A stretch of DNA of 64,000 nt from Xestospongia muta (GCA_963693285.1 OY848919.1:248001-312000); one strand, 5' to 3'; positions 1-22,034 are shown, counted from the first letter of the stretch. Numbers and translations: made by a program. Notes: a model not told the origin generated them from the letters alone.

Positions 1-100
1 TATGAACTATATTGTAGTCATGTGACTTATCCATATAGACTATAATGTAGTCATGTGACTTCTCCATGTAAACTATATTGTTATTGTAATGATGATACAG

Positions 101-2153
101 GATACTGAAGAGAATATAAAAAGTGATTCTCCTCCAATGTCATTACTTGAAGCTAATCGTGCTCTTCAATTAAGAAAATTGGTAATTATGTTATAATACA
201 TGTATTGTATTGTGTTATAATACATGTATTGTAATGTATTATAATACATGTATTGTATTGTTTTATAATACATGTATTGTAATGTATTATAATACATATA
301 TTGTAATGTATTATAATACATGTATTGTATTGTGTTATAATACATGTATTGTATTGTGTTATAATACATGTATTGTATTGTGTTATAATACATGTATTGT
401 ATTGTGTTATAATACATGTATTGTATTGTGTTATAATACATGTATTGTATTGTGTTATAATACATGTATTGTATTGTATTATAATACATGTATTGTATTG
501 TATTATATTACATATATTGTAATGTAGTATAATACATGTATTGTATTGTATTGTAATACATGTATTGTATTGTGTTATAATACATGTATTGTATTGTATT
601 ATAATACATGTATTGTATTGTATTGTATAATACATGTATTGTATTATATTACTGTTATAGAGTGGTAATTTAGTGATTGAAGAGAAGAGGAGAGAGTTAC
701 ACAAGAAGTATCAGTTATTAAAGAGTGGTATGGAGGTCTTAGAGAAGATGACATTACCACAAGAGAGTTACCATGTATTTCCAATTAAAGATCATGTACG
801 TCAATTAATGTTATTAATTAGATTATTAGTTTGTCTAAAGTCTTTAATTAATTTAGTAAATGGTCCGTTATCATTACAATCTGATGACATCAAAGATCAT
901 TGTTATACTATACCAATAAAAGTAACGGAGTCATGGCAGAGAATTGTAGATGATGACATATGGAGTATTGGTCTTGTTGTAAAGAATGAAGGAGATATGT
1001 AAATTATAATAATATAAATTTGAAGATAATTTCTTAATTTATTATAGACCTCTCTCTAATCTAACATTATGGATAACTCCTGCTAGCCATAACTGCACTA
1101 CAGGACTATTTAACTGTCAAACTAAAACCATCACCAATGATGATGTACCTAGAGAACCTCAGAGGAAAAGAGTTAAATTATCAGAGTCATCTCATATATC
1201 TACATTATCAGCTGATGGAACATTGTGTATCGTTCTCTCTACTTCACTGCCACTATTTAATATCACTGATGTACAAGTGGTTGTCGTGGCAACATGGAAG
1301 CAGTGTCATAATGATGTCACTGTTAATCAATGTAGTGAATTATGTATATTGACATTAACTCCTGATGATGTCATCAAAAAGAGAGCATGTCCATTGATAG
1401 AGCTTCAAATATGGAATGGTATGTAAAATAAGGATGTTATAATAAAAGGGGTGTGGCTTTTCATCCATAGGTCATCTAGAAATTGTACAAGATGAGGATG
1501 AGAAATGGAAAGATTTAGCTTGTCATTTAGGAAGCAAGACAATAGCAATGGTAAGTACTTTATTTATGTAACAATAGCAACAGTACTTTATTATATAACA
1601 ATAGCAATGGTAAGTGCTTTATTTATGTAACAATAGCAATGGTAAGTATTTACTTTATATAACAATAGTAATGGTAAGTACTTTATTATATAACAATAGC
1701 AATGGTAAGTACTTTATTTATATATTAATAGCTATGTTCTTTTTATTTGTAGTTTAAACTATTGTCAACAAAGACCCTGCCTAGTGTCCTATCATCATTG
1801 TTGAGGTCCTGTCTGCCACCGGAAGTACCTATTATCAGTGACATGCCCCTCACATCATCATCACCAATATTGTCAGGGTCATCCCCATTACAAGGCACAG
1901 CTATCTATTGTCATGACAACAAACTCCATGTCTTATATAGGTAGATATAGTTCATCAGTTTTCACTCTTTAAAAGAGGGCGGGGCTAGACATTGCAAAGA
2001 TTAGATCTCTTTTTGTTTAGGACTGATATTCAACTGGCACTCCTCACTGGTTTATTTAGACACCATCTTCCATCAGATGTAAAATTAACCCCTTACCATT
2101 CTGCTTTAAGAGAAGGTTTGATAAAATTACGACAAGAACTATACACTAATTAA
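101..2153 (+). CDS. 3' part of an unassigned multi-exon gene, possibly Fanconi core-complex B/FAAP100-like
   Basis: Six coding exons can be read in frame: 101-181, 661-998, 1048-1418, 1471-1550, 1753-1940 and 2021-2153, all with GT-AG borders and ending in TAA. The 5' end lies outside the window. The visible protein starts with a charged helical stretch rich in Glu, Lys and Leu (likely coiled coil), followed by a beta-rich segment with a Trp pair (ESWQ..., then DDIWSIGLVV) and several NLTLW/VVVVATW strands, then a helical C-terminus. The order coiled coil, then ear-like beta domain, then helical tail reminded me of FANCB/FAAP100, but I recognise no diagnostic motif, so no symbol is given. The gene ends 72 bp from the convergent NAA15 stop. 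Its first visible intron holds a 24-bp minisatellite. Confidence 0.55.
186..650. repeat. 24-bp AT-rich minisatellite
   Basis: About nineteen copies of a unit close to TGTATTGTGTTATAATACA plus a short spacer fill most of the intron between exons 101-181 and 661-998. The unit contains the palindromic core ATAATACATGTATTGTAT, so single strands could form hairpins. Because 24 is a multiple of three, all frames show long artificial repetitive ORFs. Confidence 0.9.
1539..1722 (+). repeat. Tandem repeat of an exon end plus splice donor
   Basis: A unit of about 36 bp contains the last exon bases (ACAATAGCAATG) plus the donor GTAAGTACTTTATT. It is repeated about five times; one copy has lost the donor. 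Four or five near-identical 5' splice sites therefore follow one another. The first, after 1550, is taken as the real one because the next stop codon follows only a few codons into the repeat. Confidence 0.8.
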
Positions 2154-2224
2154 TAGGGTAATCATAACACTTTATATTAAAAGATTTTCAAAAACTAATA
2201 TTATTACCTAAAATAGAAAATTAT

Positions 2225-6324
<4,100 letters not shown>

Positions 6325-6496
6325 CACTCACTGTGTTCAGCACGTGGAGAACGCAGTCACGTGACTATAGAGACCCTAAACCAGACTCAGTTTACGGAGA
6401 GGTATACAATATTATGCGGATTCAGTATTCTGAAAGTTAAAGTCCGTACTCTTACCGTATATTTACCGTATATTTATATTTACACGTTTATATAAA
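6325..6496. promoter_or_regulatory. Bidirectional promoter, NAA15 (-) / RNF121 (+)
   Basis: Only 172 bp separate the two start codons. The gap holds two CACGTG E-boxes, at 6341-6346 and within the palindrome GTCACGTGAC at 6356-6365. E-box function (bHLH factors of the USF/MYC/TFE type) is known in general; its use here is inferred. Confidence 0.6.
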
Positions 6497-8316
<1,820 letters not shown>

Positions 8317-8454
8317 TGATAATTATTTTTCAGTTAATGATTAATGATCTATAAATAGAATTCTATTTTGAGAAATGATGTAATCTAAAAACAACCGCCC
8401 ACGTAGCTTAAGTTTAATTAGTTGCATTGAGTGGGAGGAGCTCGTTTGTTGACA

Positions 8455-11948
<3,494 letters not shown>

Positions 11949-12085
11949 ACAACAATACAAGAACATTAATTTATCATGTTTTTAAAAACAAATATTCACA
12001 TAATATATTAGTTTAATATTTTTAGTTCATATATATTACATGAAAAATGATGAGACGATAATAACACAGATGACAGGACGCGATA

Positions 12086-13745
12086 TCATGTGACATTTTT
12101 TTGTTTAGAAAGATACCAAAACAATAAACAACCTTCGGTTTCTGGCACATTATCAGATGCTCTGGCATTTGATATTTCTTCTAGTCCATGTCCTCCCGTA
12201 ATGAGGACTTGACGATGACCTTGAGGTAGCACAAAGAGGGTACTCACTCTATCAACATGACCTCTTGATAAGACATGAAGAGGTGTGGTTTTATCAGGAG
12301 AAAAGGAAAGAGGTAGAGAAATGAGGACACCAGCACTTGTGCCAATCAATATCATGTTACCAGCTGTTGTCATACTCGTGATACAAAGGTTCGTGCATTT
12401 GTGTTGTGTGATAATGGAATCATAGTCTGTAAAGGGAGAAAAAGAGCATTAATTAGAGATCTTAACATCACTACAGTCATACATTTCAAAGATGTCATGA
12501 CGCTAGTTGTACAATCCACTGACATCACTGTTTCCATAGCAACATTGTTCCACGAGCATATTTGTATTGTCAATGATCTTTGTAGACTCATAAGGACATA
12601 TTTATCCAACACAACAAGATCACTAATTTGTTGAGATAATGAGAGGAGCTCCTATAATAGAGACGTCATTATTAGCAGGTGGAACTAATAGCTACTTACC
12701 TTATGAGATAGCTCTGTATCTACACTAATTACTGTGTTGCCCGTAGCAACCAATTTGTAATGATGTTTACTTTTTAATGCTTGAATAGAAGAGGACGATA
12801 TTGACAGATAACATTCTGGTCTAGTTATATCTGTATAGATAGATAGATGGATGGATGGATGGATGGATGGATGGATGAATGAATGGATGGATACTAGTTA
12901 TATCTGTATAGATAGATAGATAGATAGATGGATGGATGGATGAATGGATAGATCGAGAAATACCTTGTTTTAAATTAAAAATGGCCAGTTTTCCATTAGC
13001 AAGCCCCGCCCACACTCTTTCATGATCTGCTATTAAACAAAGGACACTTGACTGGACATCAACACTTAATGAACTCGATACATGAAGAGATGACACGCCC
13101 ACTTTTAATATATATATTATTCCTTCTTCAGAGCCTAACCACAACCATTGATTACCATCAGGAATGGGCGGAGTCAAGTCACTAGTCCATTGTTTCTCTT
13201 CATTGGCTGGTGGGTGTGGCAATATATATGGTGATGTTGTTGTCTGCACATTTAAATGAGATGTTGGTGGAGCTGAACAAGAACGAAGATCAAGGGGTGT
13301 GTCAGATGGGAGGAGCTTTGAAACTGGATCTGCAGAAGTCGGAGGACTGTATGGGAAAAAAGAATCATCTATTTCAGCAGGACTGTCGGAAGAAGGGGAA
13401 CTACCCTCGCTACCATGATCATCAACATCTGTCGGGACTAAATGGATACATAATATTAAAAAATGGACAGATAGTTAAGACAAATGGATACATAATATAA
13501 AAAATGGACAGATAGTAGGACAAATGGATACATACCTGTTGTATGTACAGGTTTTGTATGATGCTCCACACAAACTGAACACAAGAGACGAGAACTAGAG
13601 AGAGGAAGAGTAGCGACAAGTTGAGGACGTCTGTCTTTTAAATAAGAACGAGTATTTAATATACCGATATTGCCACGCCCACAAATGTCATTAATACATA
13701 CAAATATTTGATTGTTAGAATTCAAAGGAGCAGAGACTGATGACA

Positions 13746-13837
<92 letters not shown>

Positions 13838-16800
13838 ATTATTAATAATTAGAAAAAATTACAAAGGCTTCCCAGATCAATCCAGCTGTGTACACAAACT
13901 AACCACATCAACTAAAACACTAATATCTTCCATTTACACTTTACAGGATAATGTCTAGACATGCAATGTTTTCAGTAATATATGATATCATGAAAACAAC
14001 ACTCTCCTCATTATACCTGTGATCCTACTCTACATGGAGGTAGAGGAACGTGCCAGAGAAACCGAGGTACATAACTTTGACATGATAGACTTGAGTTACG
14101 TTGTAAAACTTGTTTGTGAGGCTTGTTAGTGTCATTGTGTTTTTGTTGTCCTGGAAACGATAGCTGAGCATTTCGTAAGACTTGCTCCCATTCTTGGCGA
14201 TCTTTTTGTGATGAAAAAACTAAACAATATTTGTTTGGAGGGGAACTAGAGAGAGAGAGAGAGAGAGAGAAGACATTTACACTTATAGACAACTCAAATT
14301 ACCTGTCATGTGACATTAAATCAACTCTAGCTGTATCATGAGGAATATTTTCCATTTCATGACGTTTTTTAGACATCGTACTTCTCACATTACTCAATAC
14401 ATCCTGTAAACTATTATCAAGATCATAATGTGGACAATGAAGGTTTGAACACGACGAGATCATTTCAAGTATTATAGCTTCATCTTTGTGTAAATTGTGA
14501 AGAGTTTTCTCTAATGTATTGTAATGTCTTCGTTCCATAAGGTGAGCTATGAATGGACGAATGAATAAATTAATGGATGGATAGATAATACCTTGACCCG
14601 TGGTAACAGAGAGAGAGGATAACGGGGTGCTCCATTTAATATGATATCTTAGTGTATCATTTTGAATTGAGTTCACATTCCTATGTATTAATTAAAACAC
14701 TAATGAATAATTAATGAGTACTTACATTAGAGATCCTTTACGAAAACCAGCACTACGTCTCCTTGTTGATGCACATACTAACAGATCTGTGAATATCATT
14801 AATAAACGATCCTTTTTGTGGGCAGTCCCTTTCTAACGACAAGTAATTAATTAATTAATTAATTAAATTAAATTATTAACTCACAATTTCTGTTATACTA
14901 TCACAACGTAATAATGAGCTTGTTTCGGTTAATACCTACATAGCGGTGACGTCATATTACATCATAAGACCACACCCACTTACTTCGGCTAGACCATCAA
15001 CTGTACTTAACAGTTCTTTGTGTAATTGCAGACGTCCCGACTCTCTCTCTGATTCATTAATTTGACTAGCTAATCTGGACAGCTCTTCCTAATGGATGAA
15101 TGGAATGGAACAGATGAATGGAATGGACAGATAGATGAAAGGAATGGATGAATAAATGAACAAATGGACATATACTAACATGAGCACGTTGTAAAGCAAC
15201 ATAATCAGGATGGTTACAATAAGTATGTTTTAGTAAATCTTTAACAAAAAGGAGATAGCGTGGAATTCTTTGGACTGGTTTGATTAGTAGATCCTCCAAT
15301 GTTAGCTTGCCATTGTTTTCACGAGAGCGTTCCTATAATATTCATAAACAATGTTATTAAGACCCCCTACAAGACTCCACCCAGTGTGGTAAATATTAGG
15401 CTGTCTTAATTATCAGTAAACACTGTTCTCACCACACTTATAATAACAACACATGCTAATATATTGGATACTTACCACAGTGACTTAACTAGAACACCAC
15501 TAGGTCCACTAATGATTGCTACCTTAAATCACTGTGGTAAATACTGATATTTACTAGTCTAGAGCTTACTAATGGTAGCTATCCTAGGTCACTGTGGTAA
15601 GTACTGATGTTTACTAGTCTAGAGCTTACTAATGGTAGCTATCCTAGGTCACTGTGGTAAATACTGATGTTTACTAGTCTAGAGCTTACTAATGGTAGCT
15701 ATCCTAGGTCACTGTGGTAAATACTGATGTTTACTAGTCTAGAGCTTACTAATGGTAGCTATCCTAGGTCACTGTGGTAAATACTGATGTTTACTAGTCT
15801 AGAGCTTACTAATGGTAGCTATCCTAGGTCACTGTGGTAAATACTGATGTTTACTAGTCTAGAGCTTACTAATGGTAGCTATCCTAGGTCACTGTGGTAA
15901 GTACTGATGTTCACTAGTCTAGAGCATACTAATGGTAGCTATCCTAGGTCACTGTGGTAAATACTGATGTTTACTAGTCTAGAGCTTACTAATGGTAGCT
16001 ATCCTAGGTCACTGTGGTAAGTACTGATGTTCACTAGTCTAGAGCATACTAATGGTAGCTATCCTAGGTCACTGTGGTAAATACTGATGTTTACTAGTCT
16101 AGAGCTTACTAATGGTAGCTATCCTAGGTCACTGTGGTAAGTACTGATGTTCACTAGTCTAGAGCTTACTAATGGCAGCTATCCTAGGTCACTAACTGTA
16201 TTAAGCACTGATGTTTACTATAATTTAGAGTTTACTAATGGTATCTAAAGTTTATATTGACTATATTTACTATCTATCTGATTACAATTTAGTTCATATA
16301 TTAATATTAAGCATTAATATGTTATTTGTTTATTCAGTGGGGACAATCCCTGTCATCATAATGAAAATGAAATTGTTATAACAATCACCTCTAATAACTT
16401 GGCTATTGTTGATTTTGTGTGCTTCACAGATTCTATTGCAGAACGAGCTTGTGAATAGTGTTGGATAAAACGACTATATAGATCAATAAACCGATGCTGG
16501 GAGAACTACAATATGGATACATACTGTATATGAAATTGATCCATATTGATATGAAATGGATGAATGAGAAATACAATGGACAACTAAGTAACTAATTTAA
16601 TAAGTCCATTGTGTATAAATGGATGAACAGTTGCTGTACAAAACAACTATATATGATGGACAGATCTCTGTTGTAATAGACAGCTATTTCATGATAATGG
16701 ATGTATATTATACTCTAATGGACAACTACTTCATGATAATGGATGTATATTATATTCCAATGGACAACTACTTCATGATAATGGATGTATATTATATTCC

Positions 16801-19185
16801 AATGGACAACTACTTCATGATAATGGATGTATATTATATTCCAATGGACAACTACTTCACGATAATGGACATATACTCACAGTTTCTACAAACACATCTC
16901 CAATCTCTTGTTCCTGATGCCATTCTTCTGTTCTCTCTAAAACAAGTTTTCCAAACTTGTTATGATGATAAACAAGATGAGGTAATACTTGAAATACTTG
17001 TTGTACAGACTGGTTGTCATCCAAACCCAATTGCCCAAGGAGATCAGAATAACCCTATCATTATTAGATGATAATATTAATCAAAATATTTAAAAAATGT
17101 AACTTTAGAACAAAAAGTAGTTAGATGGTGAGTAAGGAACATTTGAAGAAGAGGTATCCAGTAACATTATTAAGGAGGATACAACCTCCCACTACTTTGA
17201 ACATGATATTAGTGTCAGAAACACGTAGAAATATTAATCATAAAGCTAGTTCAATTTGTTACTCATACTATCCAAGGTAGTACCATATAAACTGAACAGT
17301 ACTTTATACATAAAATTCTATATTGACATTACATCATTAGTGTAATATCCTTTATCATATAATATATCCTTGGAAATAGCTTTGTACTACTACATGATAC
17401 AGCTTCCAATATCCTAATGTGACTAACATATATAGTGCTTCATTACAGGTGGTTGTGTGTGCAGGTGGATATGTAGTACCTTAATAAGACTCTTCAGTGA
17501 AAGGATATATGACTGCTCTGTTTCTAATAGAAACCTGACTATGTGTTCTCTCATGACCATCTACAGAGAATAGTGGGCAGACGGGGAAAGAGAAAGAAAG
17601 TACAGAGTGAAATGTTGTGTAACAAAGAGCTGTCATATTATGTGTCAGCTTCCCTTTAGACAATACAATATTAGTGAGTCTAGTGTAACACTGTTATTAG
17701 TGGTACTACTATTTTGTATTCTCAGTATAATTCTTTTCCTATTATTTTGTTACCACAAATTATTTGTTATTAATTCTAATGTCTTTCCACAATTTAATAT
17801 GTCAATACTCAATTCTCAATTGTTATCAAGTCTTATGTCATCCTCAATCTCATACTTACTGATTCTTGGGAATGAGTCCGCTGAACAACAGAATGAGTAT
17901 TATAATGAGTGTTAAATGATTGAGATCTTATAGCTAATCGTCCTCCAACATTTCTTACTAAACCAATTGACTTCCCAGGAACATCTTTTTGCGAAGAAAA
18001 ATCAGAAACTATCAAGTCTGAATCAAAAGGCAAACTTGAACTACGGGTTAAACTGGTTTTAGGAACCAGTTCACTGTGAGGAGACACAGATTTCCATCCT
18101 CCTGCTTCCTTATCAGTCGGTGTTAATAGCGGCAAAGATCCTGTATCCTCACCAATGAGAAGGTCAGCTTGTATAGTATCGGAACTTCCTTGATGAGATG
18201 ATAGCGCTGATGTTGATGGTGAAGTTGGTACAGGAGAGTTATCACGTGCGAGATCTCTCAATATCCATTGACTCGTCGGTCTTTTAACTTTTCTTGACAT
18301 CACAGGAGAACACAAGATGGCACGAGGAAGTGACTTTGTTTTACGAACAATGGCTGCATTTCGGTCTTCACTTATCTCATTGATCTCACCAGACAGCTCA
18401 TGACAAGATCCATATTCATTATGTAATGGTCTAGGATCACCATCATGTCCATTAACAGAGTCTATATGATCCAACTGGAAACCAGTACTACCTAGTAATT
18501 CCAGTAATGATCGAGGTTTGAGTTGTAGATCTAAAGAAGGCTGTGGCATTACAGACAACTTTTGCTTAGAAGGATCAGAGTCACTTCTAAGTTTATGTTG
18601 TCCTACCAACAGAGGACTCCGGGGGCAGTTACCAGGTGAAAAAACAACCTCCAATCCAGCATTACTATTTCTCCTCTTCTTACTAACAGAACGACCTCTC
18701 AAAGATCCAAACAACCCATTACTTTTCTTCTTAGTTTTATCACTAAATTTACTAGAGATATTTTCAATCCAGGAAGATGGTGGTATAGTCTCATTGACAG
18801 GGCTTGGTGTGGGAGAAGTCTTCGTTTTCCAGGCCATACTATCAGGACAGTGATCTTCTTGTCTCGTCGTAGTATACATCGTGATAGGGATAATATCATT
18901 AGATATCTGGTGGTCTGTACTGTCAATGTTGTTAACATTAAAAACCTTTTTACTAGAATTGTTAACAAGTAGTTGTGAACACTGCAGGGAGGGCTCTATA
19001 TCGTCCACAATACAACTCAACTGTGAAACAGCACCACAGGAAGATTGGTGCTTCAACGCTCGCTTTTTCCTGGTGAAAACACTGCTCACGTCACTAAAAG
19101 TGTTGCTTCTCCTGACGATTGCTTTCTTTTCGCCTGAACGAACTGCATAACTAGCAGTGTTTGGTGATGTGGGAGCTATCAGCAT
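12086..19185 (-). CDS. Rho guanine nucleotide exchange factor of the ARHGEF10/ARHGEF17 type
   Basis: It activates Rho-type GTPases through a DH domain. The first coding exon, 19185-17860, encodes about 440 residues of low-complexity, Ser-rich sequence (likely disordered) ending at a clean GTAAGT donor. DH exons follow: about 17565-17484 (REHIVRFLLETEQSYILSL), about 17059-16880 (VYHHNKFGKLVLERTEEW, then QEIGDVFVET), about 16503-16430 (RFIDLYSRFIQHYSQA) and about 15333-15183 with the family signature LIKPVQRIPRYLLFVKDLLKHT. The split PH region gives HKKDRLLMIFTDLLVCAS and FSSQKDRQEWEQVL. The 3' exons encode a WD-like propeller (WLWLGSEEGIIYIL, RVWAGLANGKLAIFN) and end at TGA 12088-12086. Absence of a calponin or SH3 domain and presence of the propeller fit ARHGEF10/10L/17; I cannot decide between them. 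Two minisatellites lie in its introns. Confidence 0.85.
12836..12955. repeat. GGAT/GATA microsatellite pair
   Basis: Two neighbouring blocks of TAGATAGATGGATGGATG, each introduced by ATATCTGTATAGATAG, lie in a Rho-GEF intron. Confidence 0.85.
13750..13834. repeat. (GA)n microsatellite in a Rho-GEF intron
   Basis: About 42 GA dinucleotides; read on the minus strand it is a CT tract upstream of a splice acceptor. A second short GA tract is at 14251-14270. Confidence 0.95.
15476..16205. repeat. 60-bp minisatellite, about 12 copies, with a 120-bp higher-order pattern
   Basis: The unit is exactly 60 bp (landmarks CACTGTGGTAAATACTGATG, TTACTAGTCTAGAGC, TATCCTAGGTC). Copies up to 15900 are nearly identical; from 15901 on, two variants alternate (ATACTGATGTTTAC...GCTTAC and GTACTGATGTTCAC...GCATAC). 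The array lies inside the Rho-GEF intron between two DH exons. Confidence 0.95.
16681..16875. repeat. 42-bp minisatellite in a Rho-GEF intron
   Basis: Four to five copies of a 42-bp unit (TTCATGATAATGGATGTATA, then TTATATTCCAATGGACAACTAC) directly downstream of the 17059-16880 exon on the minus strand. On the plus strand it makes an artificial repetitive ORF. Confidence 0.9.
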
Positions 19186-19355
19186 AACAAATATTTAGTG
19201 ATGTCTAGTAAAACTTATGTTTACACTCTATACTGCTGCTGTATTAGTTTAAATACGAAATAGACCACATGTGCAGAAATCATGACTATATAAAACAGAG
19301 CAACCTCTAATTGTATTCATAGCTTATGTGACCCGCCCCATCTTGCTTGAAAGAG
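19186..19355. promoter_or_regulatory. Divergent promoter, Rho-GEF (-) / TMEM144 (+)
   Basis: 170 bp between start codons. A TATA-like TATATAAAAC at 19287-19296 sits about 60 bp before the TMEM144 ATG. CACATGTG at 19267-19274 is a palindromic E-box. Confidence 0.5.
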
Positions 19356-20390
19356 ATGAAGACTGCATTGCTGTTGTTTCTCTTCCTGTTCAGCTGTTAT
19401 TTAGTTAGTGCTAATCCTGATAAAGCGAGTAATTGGATTTGTTATACTACGGCAGGAGGTAAGGACATCATTACAACTCTTAATAATACTAACGGATATT
19501 TTTATCATTATACCAACACAACTCTTTATTGTATCATTACTTTATTTATCATTACGCGTGTCTTTATATCATTATCTTATTTGAATTAATATATTTTATT
19601 TTCAAAAGCTCTAAACAACACTGGAGGTAATATTTTAAAGGACAAATGTGGAGGTACATGTTCGTCACATTCCAATAAATGGGTAGGATACATTGGAGCT
19701 GGTATTGCTGTGCTAGGGTTTGGTAGTAACTTTATACCAGTTAAAAAATATAATACTGGTGATGGGATGTTCTTTCAATGGGTATTGTGTATTGGTATAT
19801 GGTTGGTCGGTCTTATAGTCAACTTAATACGTTATCAACCACCATTTTATATGCCTTTGTTTCTGGGAGGTGTGTTATGGACCAGTGGTAAGTTCACTTG
19901 GTTTACTGTTAATGTATGAAATCTGGTTACCAAGGTAACATCATGGTCGTACCCATAATTAAAATGATTGGGATGACTATGGGTCTGACTTTATGGGGTG
20001 TGACCAATTTGTTAGCAGGTTGGATGACTGGAAGGTAATTGAATTTGTTTATTAGAATATTTTAATTAATGTTATTAGATTTATTTTAAAACAAGACTTA
20101 AGTTGTGAAGGTCTTAACTATGGAGGGATAGCTACCATAATAATAAGGTATGTTACAGTACATATAGTGGAAATTACATTACCTGTGTCTTTGGTTAATG
20201 CAATCATTTTAACAGACACTTTTCTTCTATAGTACAATTGTTTTAGCATTTGTTAAAAGTGAAGGAAAAGTTACTGAAGATTTATCACCTCTCTCTGAAA
20301 AGACACCACTTATAAACTCCGAGAAATCAAACAGTTCTTTAGCAGGATCACTGACTGATAAACTGGTATGTCTTCTTAAATTATTAAAGT

Positions 20391-20483
<93 letters not shown>

Positions 20484-20514
20484 CCTCCCTCCCTCCCTCC
20501 CTCCCTCCCTCCCT

Positions 20515-20588
<74 letters not shown>

Positions 20589-21505
20589 AGTTACAAGGTA
20601 ATTCAGTTACTAAAAGTAGTGAGGCTCAATACAAGATAACGTTCAATTCACGTAGTGCTAGTCCCTTGTCAAATGACGAGGACATGGATTATTCGTGGGT
20701 GGACCAACTTGGAAAATGGCCACGTAGAGTAATGTAAATAACAAATCATGTGACAATCACATGATCTCATTTTCTTATAGTGGATATGGGTTGTCATTAG
20801 GGATTGGATTTTTGTTTGGTTTCCAATTTATTGGAGTTGAATACATGAGATTATGTGATGATGACACACACTCATGTGATGGTGAGTTATAACATTGTAA
20901 TGACTTAAAGCTCCACCCCTTTATAGAATTGGACTATGTGTTTGGACAATTTACTGGTATCCTAGTAACCAGTACAATATGGTTTATATTGTATTCTTTA
21001 TGGACGATGAACAAACCTAAAGTATATCCTGAAGTGATCTTGCCTGCTCTGGCTAGTGGGATTATGTGGGGTATAGCAATGGGTAAGGAACATGTCACAT
21101 GACTTCTTGATCTTGTCACATGACTCCATTGAACTTGTCACATGATTCATTAATGTTGTCACATGGCTCCTTTGATCTTGTTACATGAATTCTTTTTAGT
21201 GGGCTGGTTTCTTGCCAATCAGCATCTCTCGTTGGCTGTTAGTTTTCCAATAGTAACAGCTGTAAGTAAAGACACTCATTAACTGGTCATGTAATCTTGG
21301 TTACCATAGGGACCTGGTTTTGTTAGTTCAGCCTGGGGTATCTTGGTATATAGAGAGATCAAAGTTAGTATATTATAATATTATATTTTAATATATCTAT
21401 TATTACTAGGGGTGGAGAAATATTGTGTTGTTCTTTACTGCCTTTGCTATATCACTTTGTGCATTAGTAATGGTTGGATTATCAAGTTGTACTGTGTATT
21501 GTTAA
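19356..21505 (+). CDS. TMEM144: TMEM144-like multi-span membrane transporter
   Basis: It belongs to the TMEM144 branch of the drug/metabolite-transporter-like families; substrate unknown. The start is ATG 19356-19358, followed by a signal-like stretch (TALLLFLFLFSCYLVSA). An upstream in-frame TTG is not used. Diagnostic motifs are GFGSNFIPVKKYNTGDGMFF, QWVLCIGIWLVGLIVNLIRY, GGVLWTSGNIMVVPIIKMIG and TLWGVTNLLAGWMTGR. After a hydrophilic loop come EYMRLCDD, FGQFTGILVTSTIWF, ASGIMWGIAM, GWFLANQHLSLAVSFPIVTA, GPGFVSSAWG and a last helix ending SSCTVYC with TAA at 21503-21505. About ten transmembrane segments result, as usual for the family. A degenerate copy of its last exons lies at 30655-30845. 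Confidence 0.9.
20395..20589. repeat. (CT)n-(CCCT)n-(CT)n compound microsatellite in TMEM144
   Basis: CT dinucleotides flank a CCCT tetramer block (20478-20520). The tract runs straight into the AG acceptor at 20588-20589 and so acts as a very long polypyrimidine tract. Confidence 0.95.
21085..21195. repeat. Repeated CTTGTCACATGACTCC motif in a TMEM144 intron
   Basis: Four imperfect copies of CTTGTCACATGACT followed by about 20 bp fill the intron between the GIAM and VGWF exons. Confidence 0.75.
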
Positions 21506-21615
21506 TTTTAGCATTATTTGTGAACTAAATAATTTATTTAAATTATTTATATTATCTGCTGAACTCTAAATAGAACTATACTATATTATTTGGTTTGTAC
21601 TAATAATGTTAGTAT

Positions 21616-21772
21616 TTTTGATATGTACTTCATATTTAGTTTTAATATTAAATTATAAATTGATATTGAAACTAAAATTAATATGAAGTTCATATCAAAA
21701 AGAGACATATCAAAGATAGACACTTGCATACTCTCAGTATAATTATGGGGGAGTGTCCAAGTGTCTATCTTT
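21616..21772. repeat. Foldback element downstream of TMEM144
   Basis: Two nested inverted repeats. TTTTTGATATGTACTTCAT at 21616 onwards pairs with ATGAAGTTCATATCAAAAA ending at 21701. AAAGATAGACACTTG at 21712-21726 pairs perfectly with CAAGTGTCTATCTTT at 21758-21772 across a 31-nt loop. It may be a MITE or a structured 3' RNA element. The rest of the 21506-22034 gap shows no gene. Confidence 0.7.
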
Positions 21773-22034
21773 CAAAACAAGAGTCTATTTAATTATAGAG
21801 CAAGCAGATCTGGCATTATTGCAAACTAATTTTAGTTTGGACAAGAACTGTTTTAGACATCTTATTGTAATGTATATCATAATAATGAGATTTCATTCAC
21901 TTAGGTCTAAGCAAATTAACTACCTATAAGTATAAACCACAGAACAGTCCTAGCTGAGCTGTTTGTGGCTTGAGCTGCAAGTATACTGCGTTCATTGGAG
22001 CCACACCTCTAAAAACTGGTCATATAGTTCTGCA

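Noticed and set aside
166..704. Repetitive YYNTIQYM / CIITQYNT frames
   Set aside because: Products of the 24-bp AT minisatellite; the unit length is a multiple of three, so stops are avoided by chance.
15476..16205. Regularly spaced repeats considered as a CRISPR-like array
   Set aside because: There are no unique spacers: the 60-bp units are directly adjacent and the genome is animal.
16619..17071. Plus-strand 150-residue frame with MDNYFMIMDVYYIP repeats
   Set aside because: It lies over a 42-bp repeat and antisense to a clear Rho-GEF DH exon; no codon or family support.
17607..17915. Plus-strand frame with a hydrophobic stretch
   Set aside because: Antisense to the Rho-GEF intron and exon end; no start context or homologue recognised.
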